From contig CAILON010000319.1 of the NCBI GenBank assembly GCA_903835865.1, positions 1-7,595 on the forward strand: a stretch of 7,595 bases of DNA, read 5' to 3'. How positions within the stretch are numbered: position 1 is the stretch's first letter; every line of letters starts with the position of its first letter. The position numbers and the translations under genes are program-made. Source of the DNA: an uncultured beta proteobacterium (lineage in GTDB: Bacteria > Pseudomonadota > Gammaproteobacteria > Burkholderiales > Burkholderiaceae). Below are positions 1 to 5,720 of this stretch, one piece after another. The notes beneath the pieces were generated by a model. The model saw only the letters and a program-made list of their open reading frames with translations. It searched no databases and was not told the DNA's origin.

Positions 1-458
1 ATCTTCATAATGCACACTCCCGTTTTTAGATCTCCCGCCTCAATCGCTCGCTGAATAGGTGCCGCACCTCGCCACCGAGGCAACAAAGAAGCATGAATAT
101 TAAAGCTTCCATACCGCTTAGGTCGCTGGGTGATATCTAAAATCTCTTGCGGCAAAATCAAGCCATAAGCAACGACCACCATCGCATCAAAGTCTATTGC
201 CGATAACTGTTGATAAGCAGACTCCGCTTCTGCTTGTTTTTGTGCGTCAGGGCTATTACGCCTCAAGGTTTGGGGCTGTAATACGGGGATGTTCTTTTCA
301 AGTGCAAATTCCTTTACAGGGCTAGCCTGCAAATGCATGCCCCTGCCAGCGCGACGGTCGGGCTGCGTTAAAGCAAGCACAATTTCATGGCCAGCATCAT
401 GAATGGCGCGCATTGCTTGCGCAGCAAACTGTGGAGTTCCAGCAAAGACAATTTTCAT
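1..458 (-). CDS. fmt: Methionyl-tRNA formyltransferase, N-terminal part (cut by window edge)
   Basis: Fmt transfers a formyl group from 10-formyl-tetrahydrofolate to Met-tRNA(fMet) in the cytoplasm, preparing the initiator tRNA. Reading leftward from the ATG at 458, the 152 visible codons begin [16 protein letters not shown], then show [10 protein letters not shown] (31-40), SPVKEFA (46-52), [10 protein letters not shown] (94-103) and the family signature [17 protein letters not shown] (120-136). N120 and H122 correspond to the catalytic Asn and His of the E. coli enzyme; the catalytic Asp lies beyond the edge. Compared with my memory of E. coli Fmt, about 11 extra residues lie between the QPQTLR segment and MVVVAYG, with a few more before NIHAS; both are loop positions. 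The gene starts 7 bp after the def stop, so the two are almost certainly one operon and probably translationally coupled. No strong Shine-Dalgarno sits directly upstream; a GGACGAG about 15 nt away lies inside the end of def. The 3' half of the gene is not in the window. Confidence 0.96.
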   Translation of the reverse strand, partial: MKIVFAGTPQFAAQAMRAIHDAGHEIVLALTQPDRRAGRGMHLQASPVKEFALEKNIPVLQPQTLRRNSPDAQKQAEAESAYQQLSAIDFDAMVVVAYGLILPQEILDITQRPKRYGSFNIHASLLPRWRGAAPIQRAIEAGDLKTGVCIMK

Positions 459-474
459 GGGGCGCTTAGCGCTC
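459..474 (-). promoter_or_regulatory. def-fmt junction with small GC hairpin over the def stop
   Basis: On the minus strand the junction contains GCGC-TAA-GCGC (472 down to 462), a 4-bp GC stem whose 3-nt loop is exactly the def stop codon. It lies just before the fmt ATG and occupies the place where a Shine-Dalgarno would be expected. A ribosome finishing def would melt it, so it could support translational coupling. The stem is short and may be coincidental. Confidence 0.25.
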
Positions 475-981
475 GTCCAATAATTCTTTGGCGCGCTTTT
501 TTAACTTTTGTGAAATACGTGTGCGCTTGAGCATGGATAAATATTCAACAAATACTTTTCCCTGAAGATGATCTAGCTCATGTTGTAAACACACCGCTAA
601 AAGGCCATCGGCCTCAATCTCAAATGCTTTGCCATTGATATCCAAAGCTCGCACCTTGACTTGGTCAGGCCTCTCCACCTCATCGTAAAACTCCGGAACA
701 GAAAGGCATCCTTCACGCCACGATTTTGTTTCAGAGCTGACCCAAATAATTTCTGGATTAATAAACACCATCAATTCATTTTGTTCATCAGACACATCAA
801 TCACCACAATGCGCTCATGAATATCAACCTGGGTCGCGGCTAAACCAACGCCTGGCGCCTCATACATTGTGTCGGCCATATCAGCCACAATTTTTTTGAT
901 GCGTGCGTCTACTTGCGTCACTGGTTTAGCAACTTTGTGTAAGCGCGGGTCGGGATAGCAAAGGACGGTTAATGAAGCCAT
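466..981 (-). CDS. def: Peptide deformylase
   Basis: Def is the cytosolic metallohydrolase that removes the formyl group from the N-terminal methionine of new proteins. All three active-site motifs are intact in this 171-residue protein: GVGLAATQ (44-51), EGCLSVP (90-96, metal-ligand Cys92) and HELDH (134-138, two metal-ligand His plus the catalytic Glu). The length is normal for the family. I chose the ATG at 981, giving [21 protein letters not shown], because it aligns with the start of E. coli Def ([21 protein letters not shown]). A TTG at 996 would add five residues (MDNSH) with no family support and no better ribosome-binding site. Def is the first gene of a def-fmt operon, which couples the two halves of the formylation cycle. 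It is divergent from dprA; the spacer between them is 72 bp if dprA starts at 1054. Confidence 0.97.
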   Translation of the reverse strand: MASLTVLCYPDPRLHKVAKPVTQVDARIKKIVADMADTMYEAPGVGLAATQVDIHERIVVIDVSDEQNELMVFINPEIIWVSSETKSWREGCLSVPEFYDEVERPDQVKVRALDINGKAFEIEADGLLAVCLQHELDHLQGKVFVEYLSMLKRTRISQKLKKRAKELLDER

Positions 982-1002
982 GTGGGAATTATCCAACAGA
1001 CT

Positions 1003-1020
1003 AATCAGCTCGTGCTGATT
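1003..1020. repeat. Perfect 7-bp dyad in the def/dprA divergent spacer
   Basis: AATCAGC (1003-1009), a 4-nt loop TCGT, then GCTGATT (1014-1020) form a perfect inverted repeat. It sits 22-39 bp upstream of the def ATG and 34-51 bp upstream of the dprA ATG, so it could be an operator dyad between divergent promoters or a hairpin at the 5' end of the def transcript. No T-run follows on either strand, which argues against a terminator. I do not recognise it as the site of a named regulator. Confidence 0.5.
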
Positions 1021-1037
1021 GTGGCAATTTTTCTAAA

Positions 1038-1043
1038 AGTCAA
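1038..1043 (-). promoter_or_regulatory. Possible -35 element for def-fmt
   Basis: On the minus strand the spacer contains TTGACT (1043 down to 1038), a good match to the sigma-70 -35 consensus. The hexamer 17 bp downstream (AATCAG) is a poor -10 match, so this is only a candidate. It would place the transcription start close to or inside the 1003-1020 dyad. Confidence 0.25.
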
Positions 1044-1053
1044 AATTAATTCT

Positions 1054-1725
1054 ATGCAAAACATATCGCCCAACCCCATCCTACAAATCCAGCGGGACGA
1101 TAGTCAATATCCCAGCCGCCTGAATGACCTATATGATCCCCCGAGCCAGCTCTTCATCCATGGGGATGCTCGCCTATTACATATGCCCATGATTGCAATT
1201 GTTGGCTCACGTACGGCCAGCAGCGGCGGATTACGAAATGCCGCCGTCTTTGCACAAGCGCTTTCAAAGGCGGGCCTACTGGTCGTCTCAGGCCTTGCTA
1301 GGGGCATAGATGGGGCAGCGCACCAAGCCACTATTGCGCTTGGCAAAGGGCATTTCACATTAGCGGTTTGTGGGACGGGCCTCGATAACACTTACCCCAG
1401 GGAACATATGGGACTTGCGCGAGCCATCCGTGAGCATGGGGCGCTGATTTCAGAACTCCCACTGGGAGTCGGCCCTCGACGTTTCCACTTTCCCAAGCGA
1501 AATCGCCTCATTGCAGCCCTAGCATTGGGCATAGTGGTCATAGAAGCCGCAGAAAATTCTGGCTCACTCATCACTGCACGCTTTGCTGCTGACCTGGGAA
1601 GAGAGGTTTTTGCCCTTCCAGGCAATATTAATAGCCCTCTTTCCAGCGGTTGCCACAAGCTAATCCAGCAAGGAGCCAAACTGGTGTGTACCCCAAAGGA
1701 TGTGCTGGAAGAGCTCAATTTTTAG
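1054..1725 (+). CDS. dprA: DprA/Smf, short form with Rossmann core only
   Basis: DprA binds incoming single-stranded DNA during natural transformation and helps load RecA; it acts in the cytoplasm. The 223-residue product carries the whole Rossmann core: YPSRL (19-23), IAIVGSR (47-53), SGLARGIDGAAH (79-90), CGTGLDNTYP (106-115), ELPLG (134-138), FPKRNRLIA (146-154), EAAENSGSLITA (164-175) and the GCHKLI/GAKLV segment (199-211). It stops right after DVLEEL. Typical DprA proteins are about 300-400 residues, with a helical SAM-like domain before the core and often a winged-helix domain after it; both are absent. Neighbouring sequence shows no leftover of either: def lies directly upstream on the other strand and AT-rich non-coding DNA follows. 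The start is uncertain. The frame is open up to a GTG at 982, but residues encoded before 1054 resemble no family sequence, so I use the ATG at 1054, which has no Shine-Dalgarno. GTG at 1012 or 1021 remains possible. Confidence 0.9.
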   Translation: MQNISPNPILQIQRDDSQYPSRLNDLYDPPSQLFIHGDARLLHMPMIAIVGSRTASSGGLRNAAVFAQALSKAGLLVVSGLARGIDGAAHQATIALGKGHFTLAVCGTGLDNTYPREHMGLARAIREHGALISELPLGVGPRRFHFPKRNRLIAALALGIVVIEAAENSGSLITARFAADLGREVFALPGNINSPLSSGCHKLIQQGAKLVCTPKDVLEELNF

Positions 1726-1736
1726 GAAAAACCCTA

Positions 1737-1752
1737 TTTAAAGTACTTTAAA
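1737..1752. repeat. 16-bp perfect palindrome TTTAAAGTACTTTAAA
   Basis: TTTAAA-GTAC-TTTAAA is identical to its own reverse complement and begins 12 bp after the dprA stop. The local sequence is AT-rich, which makes short palindromes easier to get by chance, but 16 perfect bases are still notable. It could be a protein-binding site; as RNA it would form only a weak AU hairpin. Confidence 0.5.
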
Positions 1753-1780
1753 AGGAGTTTTTAAGTAAATCCCTTTTAAA
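1747..1780. repeat. 9-bp inverted repeat with 16-nt loop
   Basis: TTTAAAAGG (1747-1755) is the exact reverse complement of CCTTTTAAA (1772-1780). The left arm shares six bases with the 1737-1752 palindrome, and the right arm can alternatively pair as CCCTT (1771-1775) with AAGGG (1784-1788), so these structures exclude one another. No T-run follows directly. The role is unknown; it may simply be part of the dprA 3' untranslated region. Confidence 0.4.
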
Positions 1781-1788
1781 ACTAAGGG

Positions 1789-1817
1789 GTGGCAAAGGGT
1801 CGAAATGCCGCTTTTTT
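1789..1817 (+). terminator. Likely Rho-independent terminator of dprA
   Basis: GTGGCA (1789-1794) pairs with TGCCGC (1806-1811) through five Watson-Crick pairs and one G-U pair around an 11-nt loop. Six T residues (1812-1817) follow at once. The position, 64 bp past the dprA stop and well before the topB start, fits the end of the dprA transcript. The stem is modest, hence the medium confidence. Confidence 0.5.
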
Positions 1818-1846
1818 GGACTTTTCTCAATTTATCGGTTAATAAT
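1816..1846 (+). promoter_or_regulatory. Weak candidate promoter for topB
   Basis: TTGGAC (1816-1821) resembles a -35 box, and AATAAT (1841-1846) matches five of six bases of the -10 consensus, but the spacing is 19 bp, longer than optimal. It overlaps the last two bases of the terminator T-run and would start transcription about 90 bp upstream of the chosen topB start. This is the best match I found in the 1726-1946 spacer. Confidence 0.3.
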
Positions 1847-1936
1847 AAAAAAGGGGTAAGCAGCGGACCAAAGCCCTAAATAGTTTAAATTGGTCTACTT
1901 TTTCGCTATTAAAAACATCATTTCAGACTCAAATTT

Positions 1937-1939
1937 AGG
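1937..1939 (+). promoter_or_regulatory. Ribosome-binding site that decides the topB start
   Basis: TTAGG ends at 1939, leaving 7 nt before the GTG at 1947. No comparable purine-rich site precedes the more distal in-frame TTG at 1890, so this site favours the GTG start. Confidence 0.5.
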
Positions 1940-1946
1940 CAAACGC

Positions 1947-4619
1947 GTGGCTAAAGCATCTACCAAAAGCAGCTCCAAAACCTCAACCGTGGATCATCCT
2001 AAGACATTGATCATTGCCGAGAAACCCTCGGTTGCCAATGACATCGCCAAAGCACTAGGCGGGTTTACAAAGCATGAGGATTATTTTGAAAGCGACGACT
2101 TTGTCATTTCTTCTGCCGTTGGCCACCTATTAGAAATAGCTGCCCCCGAAGAGTTTGAGGTTAAACGCGGTAAGTGGTCTTTTGCCAACTTACCAGTAGT
2201 GCCCCCTTACTTTGATTTGCGTCCTATCGCGAAAACCGAATCGCGTCTCAAGGTTCTCCAAAGGCTGATTAAGCGTAAAGACGTTACTTCATTAATTAAT
2301 GCCTGTGACGCGGGGCGTGAAGGTGAATTAATTTTTCGATTGATTGCACAACATGCCAAAGCATCGCAATCTATCCAAAGACTCTGGCTGCAATCAATGA
2401 CGCCAGCAGCGATTCGAGATGGCTTTGCAAAGCTTCGCTCTGATGTTGAAATGCAACCCCTAGCTGATGCAGCGCGTTGTCGCTCTGAGGCAGACTGGCT
2501 TGTAGGCATTAATGGCACTCGCGCCATGACAGCCTTTAATAGCAAGAGCGGTGGCTTTTTCTTAACTACAGTGGGACGCGTACAAACTCCCACTCTCTCG
2601 ATTGTGGTTGAGCGCGAAGAGCTGATTCGCAAATTTGTTTCAAAAGATTACTGGGAAGTAAAGGCAGAATTTATTGCTGCGGCTGGGATTTATGAAGGGC
2701 GCTGGTTTGATCCTAAATTTAAAAAGGATGCGGCTGAGCCTGACGCACGTGAAAATCGCCTCTGGAGCGAAGCTGCTGCACAAAGTATTGTTGCCGCTTG
2801 TCGCGACAAAAAGGCAACCGTAGCGGAAGAAGCTAAGCCCGCCACCCAGTTAGCGCCGCAACTATTTGACTTAACCAGTTTGCAACGCGAAGCGAATGCC
2901 CGTTTTGGTTTCTCTGCAAAAAATACTTTAGGTTTGGCACAAGCCCTCTATGAGCGCCACAAAGTGTTGACCTATCCGCGTACCGATGCAAAAGCATTGC
3001 CAGAGGATTATTTAGATACCGTGAAGCAAACCATGGAAAACCTGGCTGCGCATTCACAAGAATATCGCTCCTTTGCTAAACAGATTCTTCAAGGCGACCC
3101 GAAGGATCCAAAAGCTAAGGCGGGTTATGGGTGGATTAAGCCAAATAAGCGCATTTTTGATAATTCAAAAATTTCTGATCACTTTGCGATTATTCCTACA
3201 CTTGAAACACCAAAGACTCTCACTGAGCCTGAATTCAAGCTATATGACTTGGTGGTGCGGCGCTTCTTGGCGGTCTTTTATCCAGCTGCCGAATTCCGCG
3301 TTACTACTCGCATCACCGAAGCCTCTGGACACCACTTTAAAACTGAAGGGCGTGTCCTTGTCAATCCGGGCTGGCTAACCGTCTATGGCAGATCCAATCA
3401 GGCGGATGACGAGCTGGTTCCTGTTCAAGAAGGTGAAACCGTACAAACGGAAGTAATCGCTGCAGTGCCATTAAAAACCAAACCTCCAGCGCGCTACACC
3501 GAAGCAACCTTGCTCTCAGCAATGGAAAGCGCAGGCAAGTGGGTCGATGATGATGAGATGCGTGAGGCGATGGCAGAAAAAGGTTTAGGAACTCCAGCTA
3601 CTCGCGCAGCAATCATTGAAGGCTTGCTAGCAGAAAGATATATGGTTCGTGAAGCGCGTGAACTGATTCCAACCGCCAAAGCCTTTCAGTTAATGACATT
3701 GCTACGTGGCTTGGATGTCGAAGAGCTCACGCGCCCTGATCTCACCGGCAATTGGGAAAATAAACTGTCCTTGATTGAGCAAGGTAAGATGAATCGCGAT
3801 ACGTTTATGCAAGAGATTGCACAGATGACTCAGCGCATCGTCAAGCGCGCCAAGGAATACGACAGTGACACCATTCCTGGTGACTACGCAACGATGTCTA
3901 CGCCTTGCCCACACTGCAAGGGCTCTGTCAAAGAAAACTATCGCCGCTTTGCCTGTGAAAAATGTGGCTTTACGATTAGCAAGACCCCTGGTGGGCGCGC
4001 CTTTGAATATCCTGAAGTAGAAGAATTGTTGCGTGAAAAAACGATTGGTCCACTACAAGGATTCCGCAGCAAAATGGGTCGCCCTTTTGCTGCCATCATC
4101 AAATTATCTGAAATTCCAGAAGATGATGCCGACTATCCGAATGCGGGCTTTAAGCTTGAGTTTGACTTTGGAAATACCCAAGAAGAGGAAACCGAGGCAA
4201 TTGATTTCACGGGTCGGCTTGCATTGGGTGTTTGTCCAAAATGTTCGGGTGCAGTCTATGAAGATGGCATGCGCTATGTATGCGAAAACAATACTGGCCC
4301 CAACAAATCTTGTGACTTTAAAACTGGCAAGGTAGTTCTGCAGCAAGAGATTTCTGCCGAACAAATTCAGAAGTTGCTCAAAGAGGGCAGAACTGACTTA
4401 TTGACCAACTTCAAGTCAAACCGTACTGGCCGTGGCTTTAAAGCCTATTTGGTTTTAGGTGCAGAAGGAAAAACGGGTTTTGAATTTGAGGCCAAAGCGC
4501 CCAAAGCCGCAGGTGCCGCTAAAGCTCCAGCAAAAAAACGGGCGGGGGCTAGTGCCGCCACCAAATCAGCAGCAAAACCAAAACGGGTGAGCAAGGCTAA
4601 GTCTTCATCTAGTACTTGA
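1947..4619 (+). CDS. topB: DNA topoisomerase III (type IA) with C-terminal zinc repeats
   Basis: TopB breaks and rejoins one DNA strand through a 5'-phosphotyrosine link, relaxing negative supercoils and decatenating replication and recombination intermediates. The TOPRIM domain begins with LIIAEKPSVA (catalytic Glu25) and includes CDAGREGEL (D121, E125). The central gate holds the catalytic tyrosine in LTYPRTD (Tyr343), SDHFAIIPT (410-418) and GLGTPATRAAIIEGL (546-560). Two Cys4 zinc-binding repeats follow (C654/C657/C670/C673 and C763/C766/C779/C789), then a Lys/Ala-rich basic tail from about residue 849. The 890-residue length exceeds the 653 of E. coli TopB because of the repeats and tail. 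I chose the GTG at 1947 (MAKASTKSS) for its Shine-Dalgarno; a TTG at 1890 would add 19 residues unlike the family. It follows dprA on the same strand but has a terminator before it. Codons 833-890 overlap mnmC on the opposite strand. Confidence 0.94.
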   Translation: MAKASTKSSSKTSTVDHPKTLIIAEKPSVANDIAKALGGFTKHEDYFESDDFVISSAVGHLLEIAAPEEFEVKRGKWSFANLPVVPPYFDLRPIAKTESRLKVLQRLIKRKDVTSLINACDAGREGELIFRLIAQHAKASQSIQRLWLQSMTPAAIRDGFAKLRSDVEMQPLADAARCRSEADWLVGINGTRAMTAFNSKSGGFFLTTVGRVQTPTLSIVVEREELIRKFVSKDYWEVKAEFIAAAGIYEGRWFDPKFKKDAAEPDARENRLWSEAAAQSIVAACRDKKATVAEEAKPATQLAPQLFDLTSLQREANARFGFSAKNTLGLAQALYERHKVLTYPRTDAKALPEDYLDTVKQTMENLAAHSQEYRSFAKQILQGDPKDPKAKAGYGWIKPNKRIFDNSKISDHFAIIPTLETPKTLTEPEFKLYDLVVRRFLAVFYPAAEFRVTTRITEASGHHFKTEGRVLVNPGWLTVYGRSNQADDELVPVQEGETVQTEVIAAVPLKTKPPARYTEATLLSAMESAGKWVDDDEMREAMAEKGLGTPATRAAIIEGLLAERYMVREARELIPTAKAFQLMTLLRGLDVEELTRPDLTGNWENKLSLIEQGKMNRDTFMQEIAQMTQRIVKRAKEYDSDTIPGDYATMSTPCPHCKGSVKENYRRFACEKCGFTISKTPGGRAFEYPEVEELLREKTIGPLQGFRSKMGRPFAAIIKLSEIPEDDADYPNAGFKLEFDFGNTQEEETEAIDFTGRLALGVCPKCSGAVYEDGMRYVCENNTGPNKSCDFKTGKVVLQQEISAEQIQKLLKEGRTDLLTNFKSNRTGRGFKAYLVLGAEGKTGFEFEAKAPKAAGAAKAPAKKRAGASAATKSAAKPKRVSKAKSSSST
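4445..4619. other. 175-bp convergent coding overlap, topB tail and mnmC 3' end
   Basis: The last 58 codons of topB and the last 58 codons of mnmC share this DNA on opposite strands. The frames are phased so that third codon positions face each other and codon positions 1 and 2 face 2 and 1. In this register Ala (GCN) reads as Ala on both strands, Lys reads as Leu or Phe, Pro reads as Gly and Gly reads as Pro. This explains why both tails are alanine-rich. MnmC residues 372-382 (DLVAALAPARF), which look like the normal end of that family, lie antisense to topB residues 863-874. Confidence 0.85.
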
Positions 4620-5680
4620 GCGCTGATCAACTTCGCCGCTAGGGCTGACCAGAGAATCCCTCTGGAGCCTAAGGCGGTAGCGAGAAATATTCCTGGGCGC
4701 TGAACCAATGCCCCAATCATGGGTAAGCGATCTCCAGCTACGCAGCGCACGCCAACAAAGTCGCCGCATTTTTTTAAGCCTGAAGATTTGCCTTGCGCAT
4801 AATCCACCAAACCTCTTGCCTGCTCGCGATTGAACTCATCACTGAGTTCTCGAGAGGAAAGGTCATCTTCTCCCTCATCAAAGCTCGATCCCACCATCCA
4901 ACGATAGCCGCCTTCCATCTGCTGTTCTGCAGGAAGGCAGTAGCCTTCCCCTGAAATTCCTACCCGCGGTAATTTTTCTGCCCAAGGATCATTTTTGTCG
5001 ATAGAAAAAATACTCAATTGACCGCGCACTGGCTTTAAGGGCACTCGAATCCCGATGCTAGCCATCAGCGCTTTACTGTCCATTGCTGTCGCAATCACCA
5101 GCTTATCAGCAGACAAAATGGCTTCATTGTTTTCGTTGAATAAAAACCATTGGCCATCACGATTTTCTAAGCGTGCAACGCGCGTATTCCAGATGCAAGT
5201 AAGGCGTTCCTGGTTTTTCAATGCCTGATTTGTGGCCTCAAATAAATTTAAGGATGCACCTCGCGCTAACCAAACTCCGCTTTGCGTAATTCCACAAACC
5301 TCGCTTGCTTCACCTGCACTTAATGGCTTGGCCAGAGTTTCATCAAGCCCTAAAGCGCTAAGGTGGTTGGTAATTGCTGCACGATCGAACTCTCTATCTT
5401 TTTTGGTAGGCTGAAAAATTCCATGTTGGTGCCACACGGCGCCCCAACGCGCCTCGGCCAGTAAAAATGCAATACGCGTTAAGCGCAATAAACGCGGAGA
5501 GCCTTTACCTATATGGGGGTGAGCAATAGCATAAGCATGACTAGAACATGCGCTTGCGGGGGAGGGTGCAGCATCGACAATACAAACTGCTTTGCCGCGC
5601 TCGAGCAACTCATTGGTAATCGTTGCCCCACAAATGCCTGCCCCAATCACCACTATTTCATGGTGTTGGGGTTTGGTCAT
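4445..5680 (-). CDS. mnmC: Stand-alone MnmC oxidoreductase domain (FAD-dependent tRNA cmnm5U34 oxidoreductase)
   Basis: In E. coli the MnmC C-terminal domain is a FAD enzyme that removes the carboxymethyl group from cmnm5(s2)U34 of tRNA to give nm5(s2)U34. This 411-residue protein opens with the FAD Rossmann motif IGAGICGA (12-19) and an acidic residue closing strand 2 (D36). It continues with a GNxAG-like region (42-56, including HPH), PVRGQLS (217-223), a conserved block FVGVRCVAGDRLPMIGAL (308-325) and ALGSRG (336-341), and ends with DLVAALAPARF (372-382). That order and the last three blocks are what I know from MnmC rather than from other DAO-family oxidases. The N-terminal methyltransferase half of bifunctional MnmC (about 245 residues) is missing: pckG lies directly upstream and no start codon occurs in frame in the gap. 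The ATG at 5680 has only a weak Shine-Dalgarno. A generic D-amino-acid-oxidase-like enzyme is the alternative. Confidence 0.83.
   Translation of the reverse strand: MTKPQHHEIVVIGAGICGATITNELLERGKAVCIVDAAPSPASACSSHAYAIAHPHIGKGSPRLLRLTRIAFLLAEARWGAVWHQHGIFQPTKKDREFDRAAITNHLSALGLDETLAKPLSAGEASEVCGITQSGVWLARGASLNLFEATNQALKNQERLTCIWNTRVARLENRDGQWFLFNENNEAILSADKLVIATAMDSKALMASIGIRVPLKPVRGQLSIFSIDKNDPWAEKLPRVGISGEGYCLPAEQQMEGGYRWMVGSSFDEGEDDLSSRELSDEFNREQARGLVDYAQGKSSGLKKCGDFVGVRCVAGDRLPMIGALVQRPGIFLATALGSRGILWSALAAKLISAQVLDEDLALLTRFGFAADLVAALAPARFFAGALAAPAALGALASNSKPVFPSAPKTK
4643..4669. repeat. Stable hairpin just past the topB stop
   Basis: GGCT-GA-CCAGAG (4643-4654), loop AATCC, then CTCTGG-AGCC (4660-4669) give ten base pairs interrupted by a 2-nt bulge. 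It starts 24 nt after the topB stop codon and has no T-run. It falls inside the mnmC codons for the conserved GSRG segment, so it may be a by-product of coding. It could also protect or delimit the topB mRNA 3' end, which otherwise has no visible terminator. Confidence 0.35.
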
Positions 5681-5720
5681 TTCACTGAATTTAGATAATG
5701 CGTTTAGTGCTAAAGAAAGC
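5681..5720 (-). other. pckG-mnmC intergenic gap (40 bp)
   Basis: The gap contains no T-run and no convincing terminator stem; the best pairing is a 4-5 bp TTTAG/CTAAA repeat with almost no loop. A TTGAAC at the very end of pckG resembles a -35 box but has no matching -10. The simplest reading is that mnmC is transcribed by read-through from pckG. Confidence 0.4.

Noticed and set aside
982..996. Def start at TTG (996), adding MDNSH.
   Set aside because: The ATG at 981 aligns with the known start of Def proteins; the extension has no support.
1890..1946. TopB start at the in-frame TTG (1890), adding 19 residues.
   Set aside because: No ribosome-binding site and no resemblance to family N-termini; the GTG at 1947 has a spaced AGG.
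1726..1946. A frameshifted DprA C-terminal domain or a small gene in the dprA-topB spacer.
   Set aside because: All frames are broken by stops in AT-rich sequence, and no winged-helix or DUF494-like peptide can be read.
2307..2327. TopB TOPRIM motif reads DAGREGE rather than the DxDREGE of E. coli topoisomerases, suggesting a lost metal-binding Asp.
   Set aside because: From memory the DAGREGE form is common in TopB-type enzymes such as the Bacillus subtilis protein, and the other catalytic residues are intact.
5681..5720. TTTAGCACTAAA as a terminator after pckG.
   Set aside because: The stem is only 4-5 AT-rich pairs with almost no loop and no T-run.
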